Shown one piece after another: positions 45,390 to 57,469 of a stretch of DNA of 64,000 bases. Position 1 is the first letter of the stretch; each line of letters begins with the position of its first letter. The stretch is from Tachypleus tridentatus. Taxonomy: Eukaryota; Arthropoda; Merostomata; Xiphosura; Limulidae. The notes below the pieces were generated by a model. That model saw only the letters and a program-made list of their open reading frames with translations, did not search any database and was not told the origin of the DNA. The stretch covers positions 65,326,326-65,390,325 of the forward strand of contig NC_134830.1 in NCBI RefSeq assembly GCF_004210375.1, written 5' to 3'. The position numbers were made by a program, and so were the translations under genes.

Positions 45390-45717
45390 TTACTGAATAT
45401 GTCTATCCTTCGCTGAAAAATTATTCATACGTGTTCAAATGTAGAGATCGTGTGAACGTCAAGGGAAAGGAGAAATGACTGCTTATTTTCTAGGTGACAG
45501 ATTTTTGGAAGAGGAAAAGACGTCTCATAATTCACAAGGATCTCCAGAACAATTAGACCCACTTGATAGTGAAAAACAGCAGAATGAAGACTCTTCATCA
45601 GTAGATGGGTTTTCTCAGAACAATAAACAAATTAGCAGCAGGGAAGGCATGTATAATGACAGTGAGAACACTACTCCTCAGACAAGAAAAATAAAACCAA
45701 ATCATGAGCTTAAATAA
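45390..45717 (+). pseudogene. adenylyl cyclase C2-domain C-terminal exon, decayed (copy 2)
   Basis: Homologue of 27549-27860. It reads TEYVYPSLKNYSYVFKCRD and RVNVKGK, then a one-base loss gives a TGA. The shifted frame continues MTAYFLGD and a Ser/Gln-rich tail (SHNSQGSPEQLDPLDSEKQQ ...) to a TAA at about 45,715. This copy preserves the tail frame better than copy 1, while copy 1 preserves the catalytic motif frame. Confidence 0.7.
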
Positions 45718-46794
45718 GTGTACAAAAGAACATTCCCAATGTTGATCAGGTTCTTCCTTGCAACAGCATCGGGATTATTTCTACAGCCTGAACTTAGTAA
45801 ATATTAATTTCAAATCCACGACTTGCTACATAATTGCAGATGTTAAGAATTCGCTATATATAATCTTTTTCGGAAGCAATAATTTAACCATTGTAGATCA
45901 TAATTTAATAATACTAAGAAAATTATTGGGCTACAAAATCCTTCATTTACTACACTGGTTGCACAAGAAGTGCAGTGTTTTCAACTTACAGAAATGAAAT
46001 ATTTTTTTATTATCTTCTCCGCTTATCTATGAAAATTATGTCTGTTTTTCAAGTGAAGATAAAAAAGGCTTAGCTTTGAAGTCACCAGATCAGCAAGAAC
46101 AAGATAAATGAAACATCACAAGCTAGGAGAAAAATAAATTTATCTCATCGAAACTCTACTTCTAAGTTAGGTTTTATTCTTTTCGTATAGGTTCAACGTT
46201 AATGTTTCAGCGACACGAAATTTTCAACAAATGACGTAAACTTCGATGAAATTAGCGAAATTGATTTAACATTCAATAATAACGAAAGTTCACACGAAAC
46301 AATTGTAAACATCTTTCTAGAGACATTAGGAAACTACTTTCAAAAGAACAGAAAGAACGAATAAAGGACTGTTTCAAAAACAGTATTTTATGTTATCGTT
46401 TACCAAAATATTTTTGAAATATCCTGGCACAAAACTAATTTTACAATGCGTGGCCAACTAAACACTGACGGAAGTAGAAAAAGAGGTCAGTTCTCTATGT
46501 CTGTCAAAAACAAACGATGCATGCAACATAAATGAGACGCAGTTTAATTTACGGCTTAAAGTTATAAAACTAGCATCTTGCAGAACGTCACGGAGAAGAA
46601 AGTAGTTTGTTCATCAAGTAGATAGAACACTCCAGAAATTGATTAGCAGAGTTAAACATACAACAATGTCACTGACAAACTGTCATGGTTCACGAATTGA
46701 ATATATGGATAGATAAAATGCTGAGATTGCAAGTTACTGATATGCCTGCAAACTATATGTATACAGATGTTGTCTTTTGCAAAAAGAATTAACA

Positions 46795-46908
46795 AAAACA
46801 TCATCCATATATAAATTTCCATCAGAATCAATCTCAACCAACTAATCATCCTCACATTTGCCATTTTCGCTGTATTCACTGTTAAACCCAAAAGCTCTGG
46901 AAGTATTG
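46795..46908 (-). other. micro-inverted junction segment
   Basis: About 115 nt that match the reverse complement of 29,103-29,218, while flanking DNA on both sides stays in direct orientation. The start of the window (about 1-35) shows the same arrangement as 46,890-46,925. Confidence 0.6.
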
Positions 46909-47076
46909 GAAACTGTTGTTGCTGAGCGCTATTCATTTACTGGATATATTTCATTAATGTAGTATGGGTTATGGCTTTACAAAAAACATAAACTTATTGA
47001 AATCTTTCTTACCTAAAACTGACATTACGTAACAGTTATGGTTTTCTTATGCTAAGAAGTGAATGACTGTAGGTAG

Positions 47077-47365
47077 CATTGTTTGTTCGTTTGTTTGTTT
47101 TTTTGAATTTTCACAAAGCTACTTGAGGGCTATTTGTGCTAGCCGTCCCAAATTTAGCAGTGTAAGACGAGAGGAAAGGCAGCTAGTCATCACCACCCAA
47201 CGCCAACTCTTGGGTTACTCTTTTACCAACGAATAGTGGGATTCACCGTCACATAATAACGCCCCCACGGATGAAAGGGCGAGCATGTTTGGCGTGACGG
47301 GGATGCGAATCCGCGACCCTCAGATTATTAGTCGCACGCTTTAACGCGCTTTGCCATGCCGGGCC
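47077..47365 (-). mobile_element. full-length SINE family A, reverse, with 10-bp TSD
   Basis: Complete element in reverse orientation, from the T-rich tail at the left to CATGCCGGGCC at the right. Flanked by CTGTAGGTAG at 47067-47076 and 47366-47375. Copy 1 has the unoccupied site at about 146-156 (CTGTTGGCAG), so insertion followed the duplication. Confidence 0.92.
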
Positions 47366-49699
47366 CTGTAGGTAGTATTTGGACTTCGGAAACCATGTTT
47401 GCTTCTAACATTCTCCTTTCGGTAATTTTATGCTCTTTGTAATATTTAATTGAATTCTAAATTAAATCCGTAGGGGGGTTAAAAGTCGCAATCTTTCTTA
47501 TATTTGGAAGGCAGTGTATGACAGCACTTTGAAGATCTTTTCATTACAATGAAGGACAAGAGGTATACTGTACGTTTTGCAATAGTAAATAAAATAATAA
47601 TGATAATAGTTAAGATGGTGATCACATAAACGTAAACACTGTTCCCTCTATCAATATTCAACTGTGATGAAGCTTTGATACCAAAGTATGAATACGTTAG
47701 TATCTTTCTCAAACGAAATTTATTTTTGAAGAGGAGATGTTAATTTTATTCGTTTTTCAGTAGATATAAAAATTAATACTTTAAACTAATTTAAGAATTA
47801 TTAAGAAAACTCCAAGTAACTGAAATAATAGTTTAACTGAGAAGTACTGGATTCAAGTGAAAGTGTGGATTTTACTGCTAGTCAACGTAATTTCCTCATT
47901 TGTGATCGATAAATCAAAGTGTAAGCCTTAGAGATACCTAACCGTGATCGTCTTAAGTTTTAATATCAAAGAAGCAGAAGGTTCACGGGTTTTTATATTT
48001 AACGTTGCTGGTCCAGTATATTAATATGGAAAATAATGTTATCCAGTAATTTGGAAGAAAAATGCAATGGTGTGTTGTATCATAGACCTCAGTGTATACG
48101 CTTCAAACACGATATTTTTTTTTATTGCCTCGAAAGATAAGTTTACGTTTTTCTTGTTACCCGTTGCAATCGATTAGAAATAATCTACATTATTATTATA
48201 ACAACTGGTATTACAGTGCTGATTATATCTTCAGTGCTGCAAGAAAATTATCACAAGCTTTATCTGTCCAAAGTTTCACATTAGTTATTTGTATTTTTGG
48301 TGCTAACAGAACTTTATTTATCTATGTGTCTAAGGACACAATTCATATAATGTTAAGATGATTTTTTGAAGAGGAAAATAATAATGTAAAATATCTTAGA
48401 ACGCTTATAGTATTTAACTAATTTGACAGGTTCTGGTTTACGTTTCTCAAACACGAATCTATACACATTATAGAAGACGCACCTGAAATCTGCTTGACCA
48501 CAATATGTGAAATGCAAGGGATCCAGCAAATACAAGATACCAGTTTAAACCTTGAGCTTCTTGACGGAACGTTGGGAAACCGCAAAGGAAAAAAAGAATT
48601 ATGAGGAATAACTCACATATATAACAATATTTAAAAAGAAGAGTGTTTTAGATTGCAGCATTGAAATGACACGAAACAGTGAAATAAGAAAAAAAAGATT
48701 AACATAATTCAAAACAATTTACCTGTAAACGTTGTACCAAAACGAGTTTTATGAACCGAGCCATACTCGAGTAAACCTTTTGGACATGCTCAGCATGGGG
48801 TAACTCTTCTGTCACAGATCGCTTACTTTCTAACATACAGTTTTTTGTTGTTTTTTTCTGTTTAATGGTTAACCAGAAACTTTTAATGGTAAATAATTTA
48901 TTTGTTCTCGTGTTATATTGTTTATAACTAGTTAAGCTAGAAGTCTAATGTTTTTTTTTTTTTCACCGTCTTCCTGTTCCCAGCAAAGTAATTTCCATTG
49001 GGAAAACTTTTTTCTCAGTATTTATGTTTAGCGTTACTATAAAATATGATTAATCATTTAATAAATTTGTTAAATACCGCCACCATATTTGACTCCAAAC
49101 ATTGTTTTCAACCCAGTCAACAGCGATGTGTATCGATACAATTTTTGGTGAAGTTTTACATCCTGTCAGTGATGAAAACATCGGCTTTCGGAAAAGATAT
49201 GAATCTGAAACTCTACCATACTGGTTCTTTATGCGCATCGCTAAGATGGTTTACAGTATCAAGTTACTCTGTATTAAAATACCCTTCTCTTTTTAAATGT
49301 AAGTGGTTGACGTCCAGTGAACCACGTAAACTTTTGACATAAGTATAAAACCTCCAAAAGTTAATTAATACAGTAAACAAACTTTCTAATTTTTTTTTAA
49401 ATCTGCAAATGAATAAATGTGTACTTATATAGCATCTTTATATACAGACAAGAGTTCTATTGAATTACGAACTTATGATGTCGTCTATTCAGACCTAATT
49501 AACTATAAGTTAATTGCATAGTAGTCTAACTGAAGAACAAATTGATCTTTTAGTGATTACATTAGCCTACAAACTTAGCACCAAATAATGAAGCCACAGA
49601 ATATGAAACTGGTTATCTAAAAGTCTACATAAATACAAACTTCTCCTATAGGAGCTTTACCGAATTACGAACTTGTTCCTGTGAGGGATTTATCGTTAT

Positions 49700-50290
49700 T
49701 GGTTGTTGACAGTTCTGTTGCCAAGCGAACTTTGTTCTAAATTGTCGCGTGATTCGTAAAACACGAATATGCCAAGAGAGAAGAGTAACACTGTTAAACA
49801 ACTGCAGCCATTGTGCTGTAAGTCATTGAAGATATAATTACAGAATTGGACTAGGAGCGTTTATAGATATCAAAAATTACAAACCGTTCAGTTTAAGTGA
49901 ATTACTTCGGATGTTATCATTTCTACGAGGACATTAAATATCCGGTGAGAAGTGAACTTTAACCAATGTAAGGCGAATCTAAACAGCGACCTTAAGCATG
50001 GTGTAACAGTATCAATTAATTTATTCTTCGAGAACTTGGATCATCGATAAAATATTCAGTTCTAGACCGGATATCAGACTCTGTATTATTTGTAAAACTG
50101 TTGTAGATAAGCCATCATTTGTAATAACTATTAGTAATAACCGTTATTATAAATTTTATTGTTTTCTCTGTGTATATTAGAATATATTTATGGTAAAATA
50201 TTTTGATTCAATCTTGTTGGCAAATATCATACATTAAAAACATATTAATATTTAATTAACTTCTAAATTAAAAATATAGGTTATTTGAAA
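49700..50290. repeat. dispersed repeat R1 copy (unit 3; partial equivalent at 3,215-3,430)
   Basis: Contains GGAGCGTTTATAGATATCAA, TTCTACGAGGACATTAAATA, GATCATCGATAAAATATTCA and AATAACCGTTATTATAAATT. Unit 1 keeps only the right end, from TCTAGACCGGATATAAGACA on. Confidence 0.64.
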
Positions 50291-50302
50291 GAGTAATAAT
50301 CT

Positions 50303-50430
50303 TACTATTTGTAGGTAAACGAGTAACCCAATAGTTGGTGGTGGTGACTAGCTGCCATTCCCTTTGTCTTACACTGCTAATCTACGGAATGCTAGCGCAG
50401 ACAGACCACGTGTATCTTTGTGTAAAATAT
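50303..50430 (+). mobile_element. SINE family A fragment (unit 3)
   Basis: Orthologue of 3,466-3,592, with GTGGTGACTAGCTGCCATTC and a GCGCAGACAGACC tail. Confidence 0.72.
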
Positions 50431-51299
50431 AAAAACATAAAAAACGAAAAAGTCTTTAATAATAAAATGTACACGGTCGTCTGCGTACTTGACGCGTAAA
50501 AACATTTCAGTGAAGGCGTGGATGTTTTAGATGGAACTACTACGAGGAATTATTAGTAATTGTCCAAATGTTTAGACAATAAGAAAACGACGAGGGCATC
50601 AACTCATAGTATTTACCACCTCAGAGGGGGATAAATAATCATATATTTCTTATCATGTATACAAGTGATACGCCACTAACTGTCTTAGTTGTTAATTTAC
50701 AGATGATGTAGCAAATAGAAAAAAAGTTTCCATTTTCTTCCATAGCAGCCATAGGTTTATTGCCCACAAGTAAAGCTGAATATTACGAAAAGACGATAAT
50801 AACATGTAACGTAACAAAAAGACCGTTATTCATAATCTCAAAATTAAATAAACTCTAGAATTACCTACAAAGAACCCCAGATTGCTACGTGTACCACATT
50901 TTCAGGTCTTCTTTCAGATTTGAAACTGACATGAAAAACGCATGTAAGGAAATAAAAAAAAAACAAGATCTGGAAGCGTGATAAGTTCGTTAAGAGTTTA
51001 ATTGAAAATAACCCAGGCTTGCACTTCACCGAAAAACATATTAAAACTATAAAAATAGTACAGATGTCTAAGGTCTATATTACTTTACATATAATTAAAA
51101 ATAAATTACGAAATGTATAAAACTCATTCCACTATATGGCATATAACGTTTCATGTACAAGAAGTTCAATTTTCCCTCACAATTATCGAATACACAGCGA
51201 TACGAACAGACAAACTCCTGAATACATTGGTCACTTATTTTAAATAAAAACTGATAGAAAACGAACTTGTATGTTCACTAAATCACATATAATGGAAAT

Positions 51300-52070
51300 T
51301 AATCTCGGTTCCTTTACCTTATAAATATGTATTATAAGTACATCAATCTACTTCCTACATCAAGTACACGGTAAATATGGTTTTCAAACAAGACACCTAA
51401 AACTCATTTCTATAACAAGTTGTGTAAGTAATTCTTGAAACAAATAACGTAATAAGAATGCATGTGAACTATATCACCGATAAAACAAACAGTAGAATAT
51501 ATGATACATTGTCTGTAAAGTTGTATGTCCGTGAACTTACAAGTGTAAAAAGCTCTGATATGGGTAATGTGATTATGTTAGTGAATTTTTGTTACTACAG
51601 ATTCATCACTTATATGATGGTTAGCTTTTGATAGTGCTGGATTGAAAGGACAACAACAATATAAAAGCTGGAAGAAGGAAAAGGTTTAGATAGCCCGTAA
51701 CACACTCAGATCTTGATCAGGGTCGAAAGAGCTATTTCGTGGCAAACTGGCAAAGATCCTAATCGCTCATTCATTATTGGGCATGCAATTTCTATAAATC
51801 CGATGTTTTTTTATGTTCTTGGTAGAAGAATAGCGGTGTATAAGAGTATTATATTCAAGTTTTATAATAAGATCTCAAGAAAAGCCATTTATTTTAAAAA
51901 TTAGGTAAGCTCGTCTATTTATTAAAACCGCATAAGAATAAACAGGATATTACGCGAATATTTCTAAACGATTGAAAAGGTTTCTAACTTATAGGTTTCA
52001 TATCCTTGTCTCAGAAACAAATATTTCCTGACTACGCCCGTGATGCTTACTGGTAATAATACAAAACTGT
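51300..52070. other. unit-3-specific insertion, unknown
   Basis: Has no counterpart between 4,440 and 4,480 of copy 1. A 63-codon open frame at 51,713-51,904 lacks recognisable motifs. Origin unknown, possibly a decayed transposon. Confidence 0.35.
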
Positions 52071-52074
52071 CTGT

Positions 52075-52335
52075 TCCGACATGGACAAATGGTAAGAGTG
52101 ATCAATTCCCGGTCTAAAGGTAACGGGTACGGAAACCTTTTTCATCAAACTTGCTCACTATTTAAGCCCTGCAAGTGTTCTGTGTGATGGCCAGTTTCAC
52201 TATTCGTTGGTGAAAGAGTAGCCTATGAATTGGCGGTGGGTGGTGATGACTAGCTGCTTACTTTCTCATCTATCATTGTTCAAATAGGGACGGTTAGCGT
52301 AGATAGCCTTCGTGTAGTTTTTCACGGAATTACAT
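52075..52335 (+). mobile_element. SINE family A (unit 3), fuller version of 4,480-4,556
   Basis: The decayed head CCGACATGGACAAATGGTAA is followed by the body GGCGGTGGGTGGTGATGA and tail GATAGCCTTCGTGTAG. In unit 1 only the last about 75 nt survive at the equivalent place. Confidence 0.72.
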
Positions 52336-52849
52336 ACAAACAAATAATTAAAAAAGTCTATGTTTTAGTTGAGAATAGTTAATGCTAAAGTGTTTCACTC
52401 ACATATTTATTGTTTTTGTACCAATATTAGAAATCGTAAATCTAACAAAATATTCTTAAGAATATAGAAAGATGAAATGTGTTTGTTTGCTCCCTTTTTC
52501 TTCTGAGACAATTGTGCTGATGTGAAATAAAATTTACATGTCAACATTATGAGATATGGAGAATGTCGAAAGAAGGGAAAATTGAACTTAAATCAATTTG
52601 TATTTTCTGAAGTATATTGGTTATTTACTCCCAGCTTATGAAATAAACCTCAAACAATCTTGAGAGGTTGACACATTTGACAATGTTGAATATTTTTAAG
52701 GGATTCAGAGTTAAAGTTGTCTGTTTCTTTTTCAAAGAACCATGTTTTCCATATGGTCAGTGAGATGTTGTGTGTTCACGATTTGAACTGCCTCAAAATC
52801 TTTATTTCTTGGTAGATGGAAAGCAAACTGCGAAGGTCGTTTATGAACC

Positions 52850-54190
52850 AGTTCACCAGTTCTACTCTTTTGCACGGCAAAATCACTGATTCTGATTCAA
52901 GATAGGTCAGAATGCTTGATAATATCACTTCAGGAGGCCAGTCATACAACTGGGGAAATAAAAAAAGGAACATGTTCAATACATAGTAGGTTACATAATA
53001 ATACAATAAACTCAATTCAATTACCCACTTGTTGGAGTGGTCGCAATACCAGTCATGTGCCGCGTTTATCGCAGCTGAGAATAATCTTTTTTGACATAGA
53101 AATAAAGAAATTACTTCAATAAAAATATTTGCATTTTATTGAAACTCCACCATACCTTATTTTAGAACGGTATTTAGTTTTATTTTACTTTTTAACTTCA
53201 AAATGTGAACGCTCTCCTGGTGTCACAAATTTAATTCAACAATAGAGATAAGTTTATTTTTACAGAGTAAACGCAAACTTAACATAGTTACAGATACTCT
53301 CCAAAAGAGCAAGCCAACCATTATATAAAAATGTAATATTAGATTTTTAGATATACAAATAAAACCATTAACAAATTGGATTCAACATATGCTCTGATAT
53401 TATTTTCTATGGGCTTTTATTCATAAAGGAAAGAAAAAATATAAAGTTTTGTTTATTTTATTAGCTTGGTTATTTGAAATATAAATTTGTGAATTTGTGC
53501 AGTGGTGTATAATTTCCAATATAAAATTATGTGCCTAATTAATATTTCTTTTTTTGGCAGTACCGCATAAAATCTATTTGAGGAAGGTATCAACTTTGCA
53601 GTTATTATAAACTACTTTAACTTCTCTGAACTGTTGGATACAAGATCTAAAAAAACTACCTAAACTTTATCTATGGCTTTACACTTTGACAGTGTATTAT
53701 AATATTAAAAAGTACTCACAGGCTTCTCACGACACTTAATGGCTTAATCGTATCATAAAAATTAATGATAAAATAAAATATGAAAATTATTAAACGATGT
53801 TGCATCAAACTTGTGTGAAACTCCACGAAATAAATAGTCAAGAACTTCGTAAAGAATAAATAAATGTAGCTTTTGCCGTATATTTACCAAAGACAATGAA
53901 AGCTTAAAACCATTGATATATCAAACATTTATGTAGCTTTTGAATAACTTAACAAATTTGTTATTTTACTTAGATCATATGCAGTTCGGAAAACTACATT
54001 TCCTGAGTCTGAGTTCAGAGATAGCATATATTTAATAAATCTCTTTGAAGCTAGCTGAGATTTATATTTTTGTTACAGAGCTTTTTCCCCCAATATAAAA
54101 AGTTACCCTTATATATTTCAATTACCATATTGCGTGGCTGTCTTAGGGAAGGAGTAAAGACGATGACCTTATAGTTTTAGAGTGGCACCA
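52850..54190 (+). repeat. out-of-order block shared with 24,935-26,540
   Basis: Aligns over more than 1 kb with copy 1 24,935-26,050 and 26,460-26,540, e.g. CACCAGTTCTACTCTTTT, ATTGAAACTC, GAGGAAGGTATCAACTTTGC and CCTGAGTCTGAGTTCAG. In copy 3 it lies between sequence equivalent to 5,250 and 9,560 of copy 1. No coding potential recognised. Confidence 0.72.
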
Positions 54191-54954
54191 GAAGGAATTT
54201 ATATGTATATAAATTTAAATATATATATATATATCAACTTAGAAATATTTCTAAAGCTTTTTCTGTATTTTAAGTATTTATCTAAACATACGGTAAGTAT
54301 GTAATATTTAATATTGCATATTAATAATATTTAATAAGCAGTACCCCATATGTGTTACACTTTGTGGAAAATTACTATGATTAGAATTTATATACATTTA
54401 AAACAAGCTTTGTAGCGTATCTGAAATAATTTTTAATTTTCAGATTTTTGTAAAATGTTTAGTAAATAAGCAATAAAATAACAGGTTGAGTTTCATTTAT
54501 TGGAATGTTGGGGTAATTTTTAGCTACTGTTAGAACGTAAAAGAAATTATCATCCAAATAGTATCAAACAATAATTTATCCTCATTTTGGTATCTCATGA
54601 TCTTATATTATACATATTTCGTATATTTAAAAATATTAAAACTTTTCCTGATTTAACTTTGAACATTGTAATTTTAGTGGAGGACATGTACTAATTTCAT
54701 CTTATAGCGTTACTTTTCGTATTAACGTCCCATCACGAAAACTATTCGTTGTTTCGCAGGATGTTTGTACTTTATTGTACGTTTTTTTTTTCTATGGAAG
54801 AAAAAATTGTTGTCAAAGAGAACAGACATACTTGTAATCTATATCTTATGAGACATAGTTTCCAATCCAAGGAATTTGAACGTATAGTTGAAGTGTGGTC
54901 ATATTTAGCCTTTGTTTGTTTTTAAACATAGCACAATGTTATAAAGATCTTTCT

Positions 54955-55070
54955 AAAAATGTATCTCAAGAGAGCTTGTATGGGTATTGAATATTTTATT
55001 AAAATAAAGTAAAGAACAACGTTTTGACCTTCTTAGGTCATCTTCAGGTTAACAAATCTTTTTTTTCTTA
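54955..55070 (-). mobile_element. copy-3-specific insertion with hammerhead-like motif
   Basis: About 100-115 nt absent from the homologous place in copy 1 (about 10,045-10,060). The minus strand reads CTGAAGA (box 1, 55041-55047), a 4-bp stem GACC/GGTC around TAAGAA, then AAAAC where an active hammerhead would have GAAAC, followed by GTTGTTC. It shares this core with 4,765-4,795. Likely a fragment of a Penelope-like element. Confidence 0.55.
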
Positions 55071-56452
55071 TCTTTCATCTTTCATTTCATCACTATAACA
55101 TCTGCCAAATTACAAAGATCATGAATCTCTAATTTTTGATGGCTTGGGTAAATGTATTATTGTCATGATATAAAAGACTGTTGAGTGTGGATATTATTAA
55201 TTAGTTTATTTGGTGTATGAATATTTAATGATTGTTTAGTTTTTGTTGTCTTAATTAAAAATAATTAAGAGCAGACGATTAGTGAAAATCGTGCTTGTAA
55301 CATTGATGTAGAGAATATAGCGAAAGGACATTTAAGTAATCAATGTGTAAATAGTATGAGATGAGTGAAAAAAAACAATAGAAAAAGACATTATTAAATT
55401 CTTAGCCAAGAAAAATTTCGGCGTGAAATTAACTATGGTAGAAGTGACAGACCTAATAATTAACATAGGCTTAACGTTTAATTTGTTAGAGTAAGATTAA
55501 CAGTAGGAAAGGAAGAAAGTTTTATTCCGTAAAAGCGTGGTTTCAATGTATTTGAATAAGCCTCAATTTCATTTAGTAGAAAGAACAAAGAATATTTTGA
55601 AATGTGAAAATCAAGTGGTAACTGCAAGACCAGTGTGCGGTTGTGGTAACTCGCGCTGTAATTTTAAATCAATTATGAACTGAATAAGATTAGATAGACT
55701 TTTGGCAAGAAGAAGAGAACCATCTATTGTTTATGACATCCATATAATGTCTACAGTGTAACGAATTTGTTGTGTATATGTTTAACTTGTTCCAAATATA
55801 TATATTATTTTGGTAGCAAGTGGAGTGCATGCTGTTCATTCACTTGAATTTATCGTAAACAAGTTACAGGCACGTAATATAGAAGAATCTTGAGCCCATC
55901 TAAAACAGAGTATGTTTATATTATTGAGAAGTATAGGTAAAAATGCATTATTTGAAATGTCGTTACGACAGTGTATCTACATTAAAAGAGTGTGATATTT
56001 TACAGTAGAACACGAAGAATTGCTATCTCAATGTGTTGTACGTACACATGAAATTGAACGTTCGGGAAAACTTAATGTTACATTTTAGCAACAAACAGCA
56101 TGATAATAGAAGTTAAACATTGGGATCTTACGTACAGATAATCAAGCCACTGAAAGTGCATGAAAGACAGTTATCGCCATCTAAATAATATATGTAATTA
56201 ATGAAAGTATTTTAAACTTGTTACTTGTTGTTGAATATTCACAAAAAATGGTTATTTATTTCCTAACAAATTATTCTACGCATCGGATTACTCAGAAATT
56301 CAATAATGAAAATATAATTCGACGAATTAAGTACTTTTGTTATTCTTTGTGAAATTATATAAAATATGCATCGATTTCTAGTGCAATATAAGTGTTTGAC
56401 GGTTATTTACAATAATTAACTTATTTCTTGCTGAAAGAAAAAGGTAGTCTTA

Positions 56453-56546
56453 CTGATGCCAATTCAATTCCCAGCAGAATTATTGTTCCATTTCCATAAC
56501 CAATTTGATCCATAAATGCCCCCCTAGAGATGGTCCAATAAAACAC
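56453..56546 (-). pseudogene. copy-3 exon 12 remnant
   Basis: Begins CFIGPSLGG after acceptor TATGTAG, then loses frame through one missing base in the following G run. The frame-shifted remainder still resembles the copy-1 TM12 start. The donor TCA|GTAAGA is intact. Confidence 0.82.
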
Positions 56547-56671
56547 CTACATAAAGAAAAGTTCATATTACATTAAACTCTAATATCAAAGAATAATTAA
56601 ATTAGATTAAAAAACAGCTGCTTTGAAAAAAATAATGTATTAGTTATATATTTTTTTCTACAAATACTCAC

Positions 56672-56746
56672 CCAAGAGAAATTGCACTATTAAGGATATC
56701 AGAAACAAACGCTTAGGTAGTGACGTCATCTTGGAACTCGCCACAT
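56672..56746 (-). pseudogene. copy-3 exon 11 remnant
   Basis: Same 75-nt length and splice sites as copy 1 (CCAG acceptor, CTTGG|GTGAGT donor) but reads CGEFQDDVTT then TAA. Confidence 0.82.
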
Positions 56747-57194
56747 CTGGAAAGAGGAATAAAATAAATATTTTTATTAATATTTGTATATAGCAGTACT
56801 TGTTTAATATGATAATATTAATATATTCGAGTTTATAGATGAGTTCTACCCTCTATCTCTCTTGTTTCTTCATTCTATCTTGATGAAAATTATTGGACTA
56901 TAGATTAAGCCACAAATACAATCTACAACTTTAGAAATTCCTTATAAAGCAAGTAACTTTATTTTACATGAAGAATTTTCACAAACAGTTCTCGGTTTCT
57001 TTAATACACTAAACAGTAGCCTGGATATATAATGAGAGAAAGTTAAAAAAACACAAAAAACAAGACGTCACACTTCCCTGTTACATATTTCGTTTAAATT
57101 ATTCGTACTTGTTCTTTGACATTATTACTTTAATTTATTAGATAAATATATATTTCTTATATTTCAATTTATAAATATATATATACAAATCTTA

Positions 57195-57291
57195 TATTGT
57201 TGTTCTCAGGGCATTCTTGAATCCAATGATTACTTTTCTTCCAATTCCGATTCCAAGAAGAACTTGGGCAAATATTATCAAACAGAGGGTA
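57195..57291 (-). pseudogene. copy-3 exon 10 remnant
   Basis: Reads TLCLIIFAQVLLGIGIG and IIGFKNALRTTI, then TAA where copy 1 has its GT donor. Confidence 0.82.
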
Positions 57292-57469
57292 CTGTAAGTA
57301 TTAAATGACCATTATTAGAATGAATATATTTGAAAAGAGTACTGTCAAGCAGTGGTACAAAAGAGATGTTAACACTTTGTATTAGACTTTATTTTACATC
57401 TGTAACATATTTACTGTTAAACATTCATTTTAATAACTACGTTTGTTTCAGTTAAATGAATTAACGTAT

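Larger units (their letters stand above)
29100..46900. repeat. tandem unit copy 2 (collapsed)
   Basis: Colinear with copy 1 but shorter. It lacks the equivalents of about 3,610-4,970, most of 13,180-19,150 (exons 9 to 4) and about 20,210-27,460 (exons 2 and 1). The retained blocks stay in the same order and orientation as in copy 1. Confidence 0.82.
47380..51240. other. no gene; unit 3 DNA apart from listed repeats
   Basis: Colinear with copy 1 160-4,410 except for loss of about 2,110-3,010. Short open frames overlap on both strands and are not conserved among units. Confidence 0.55.
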
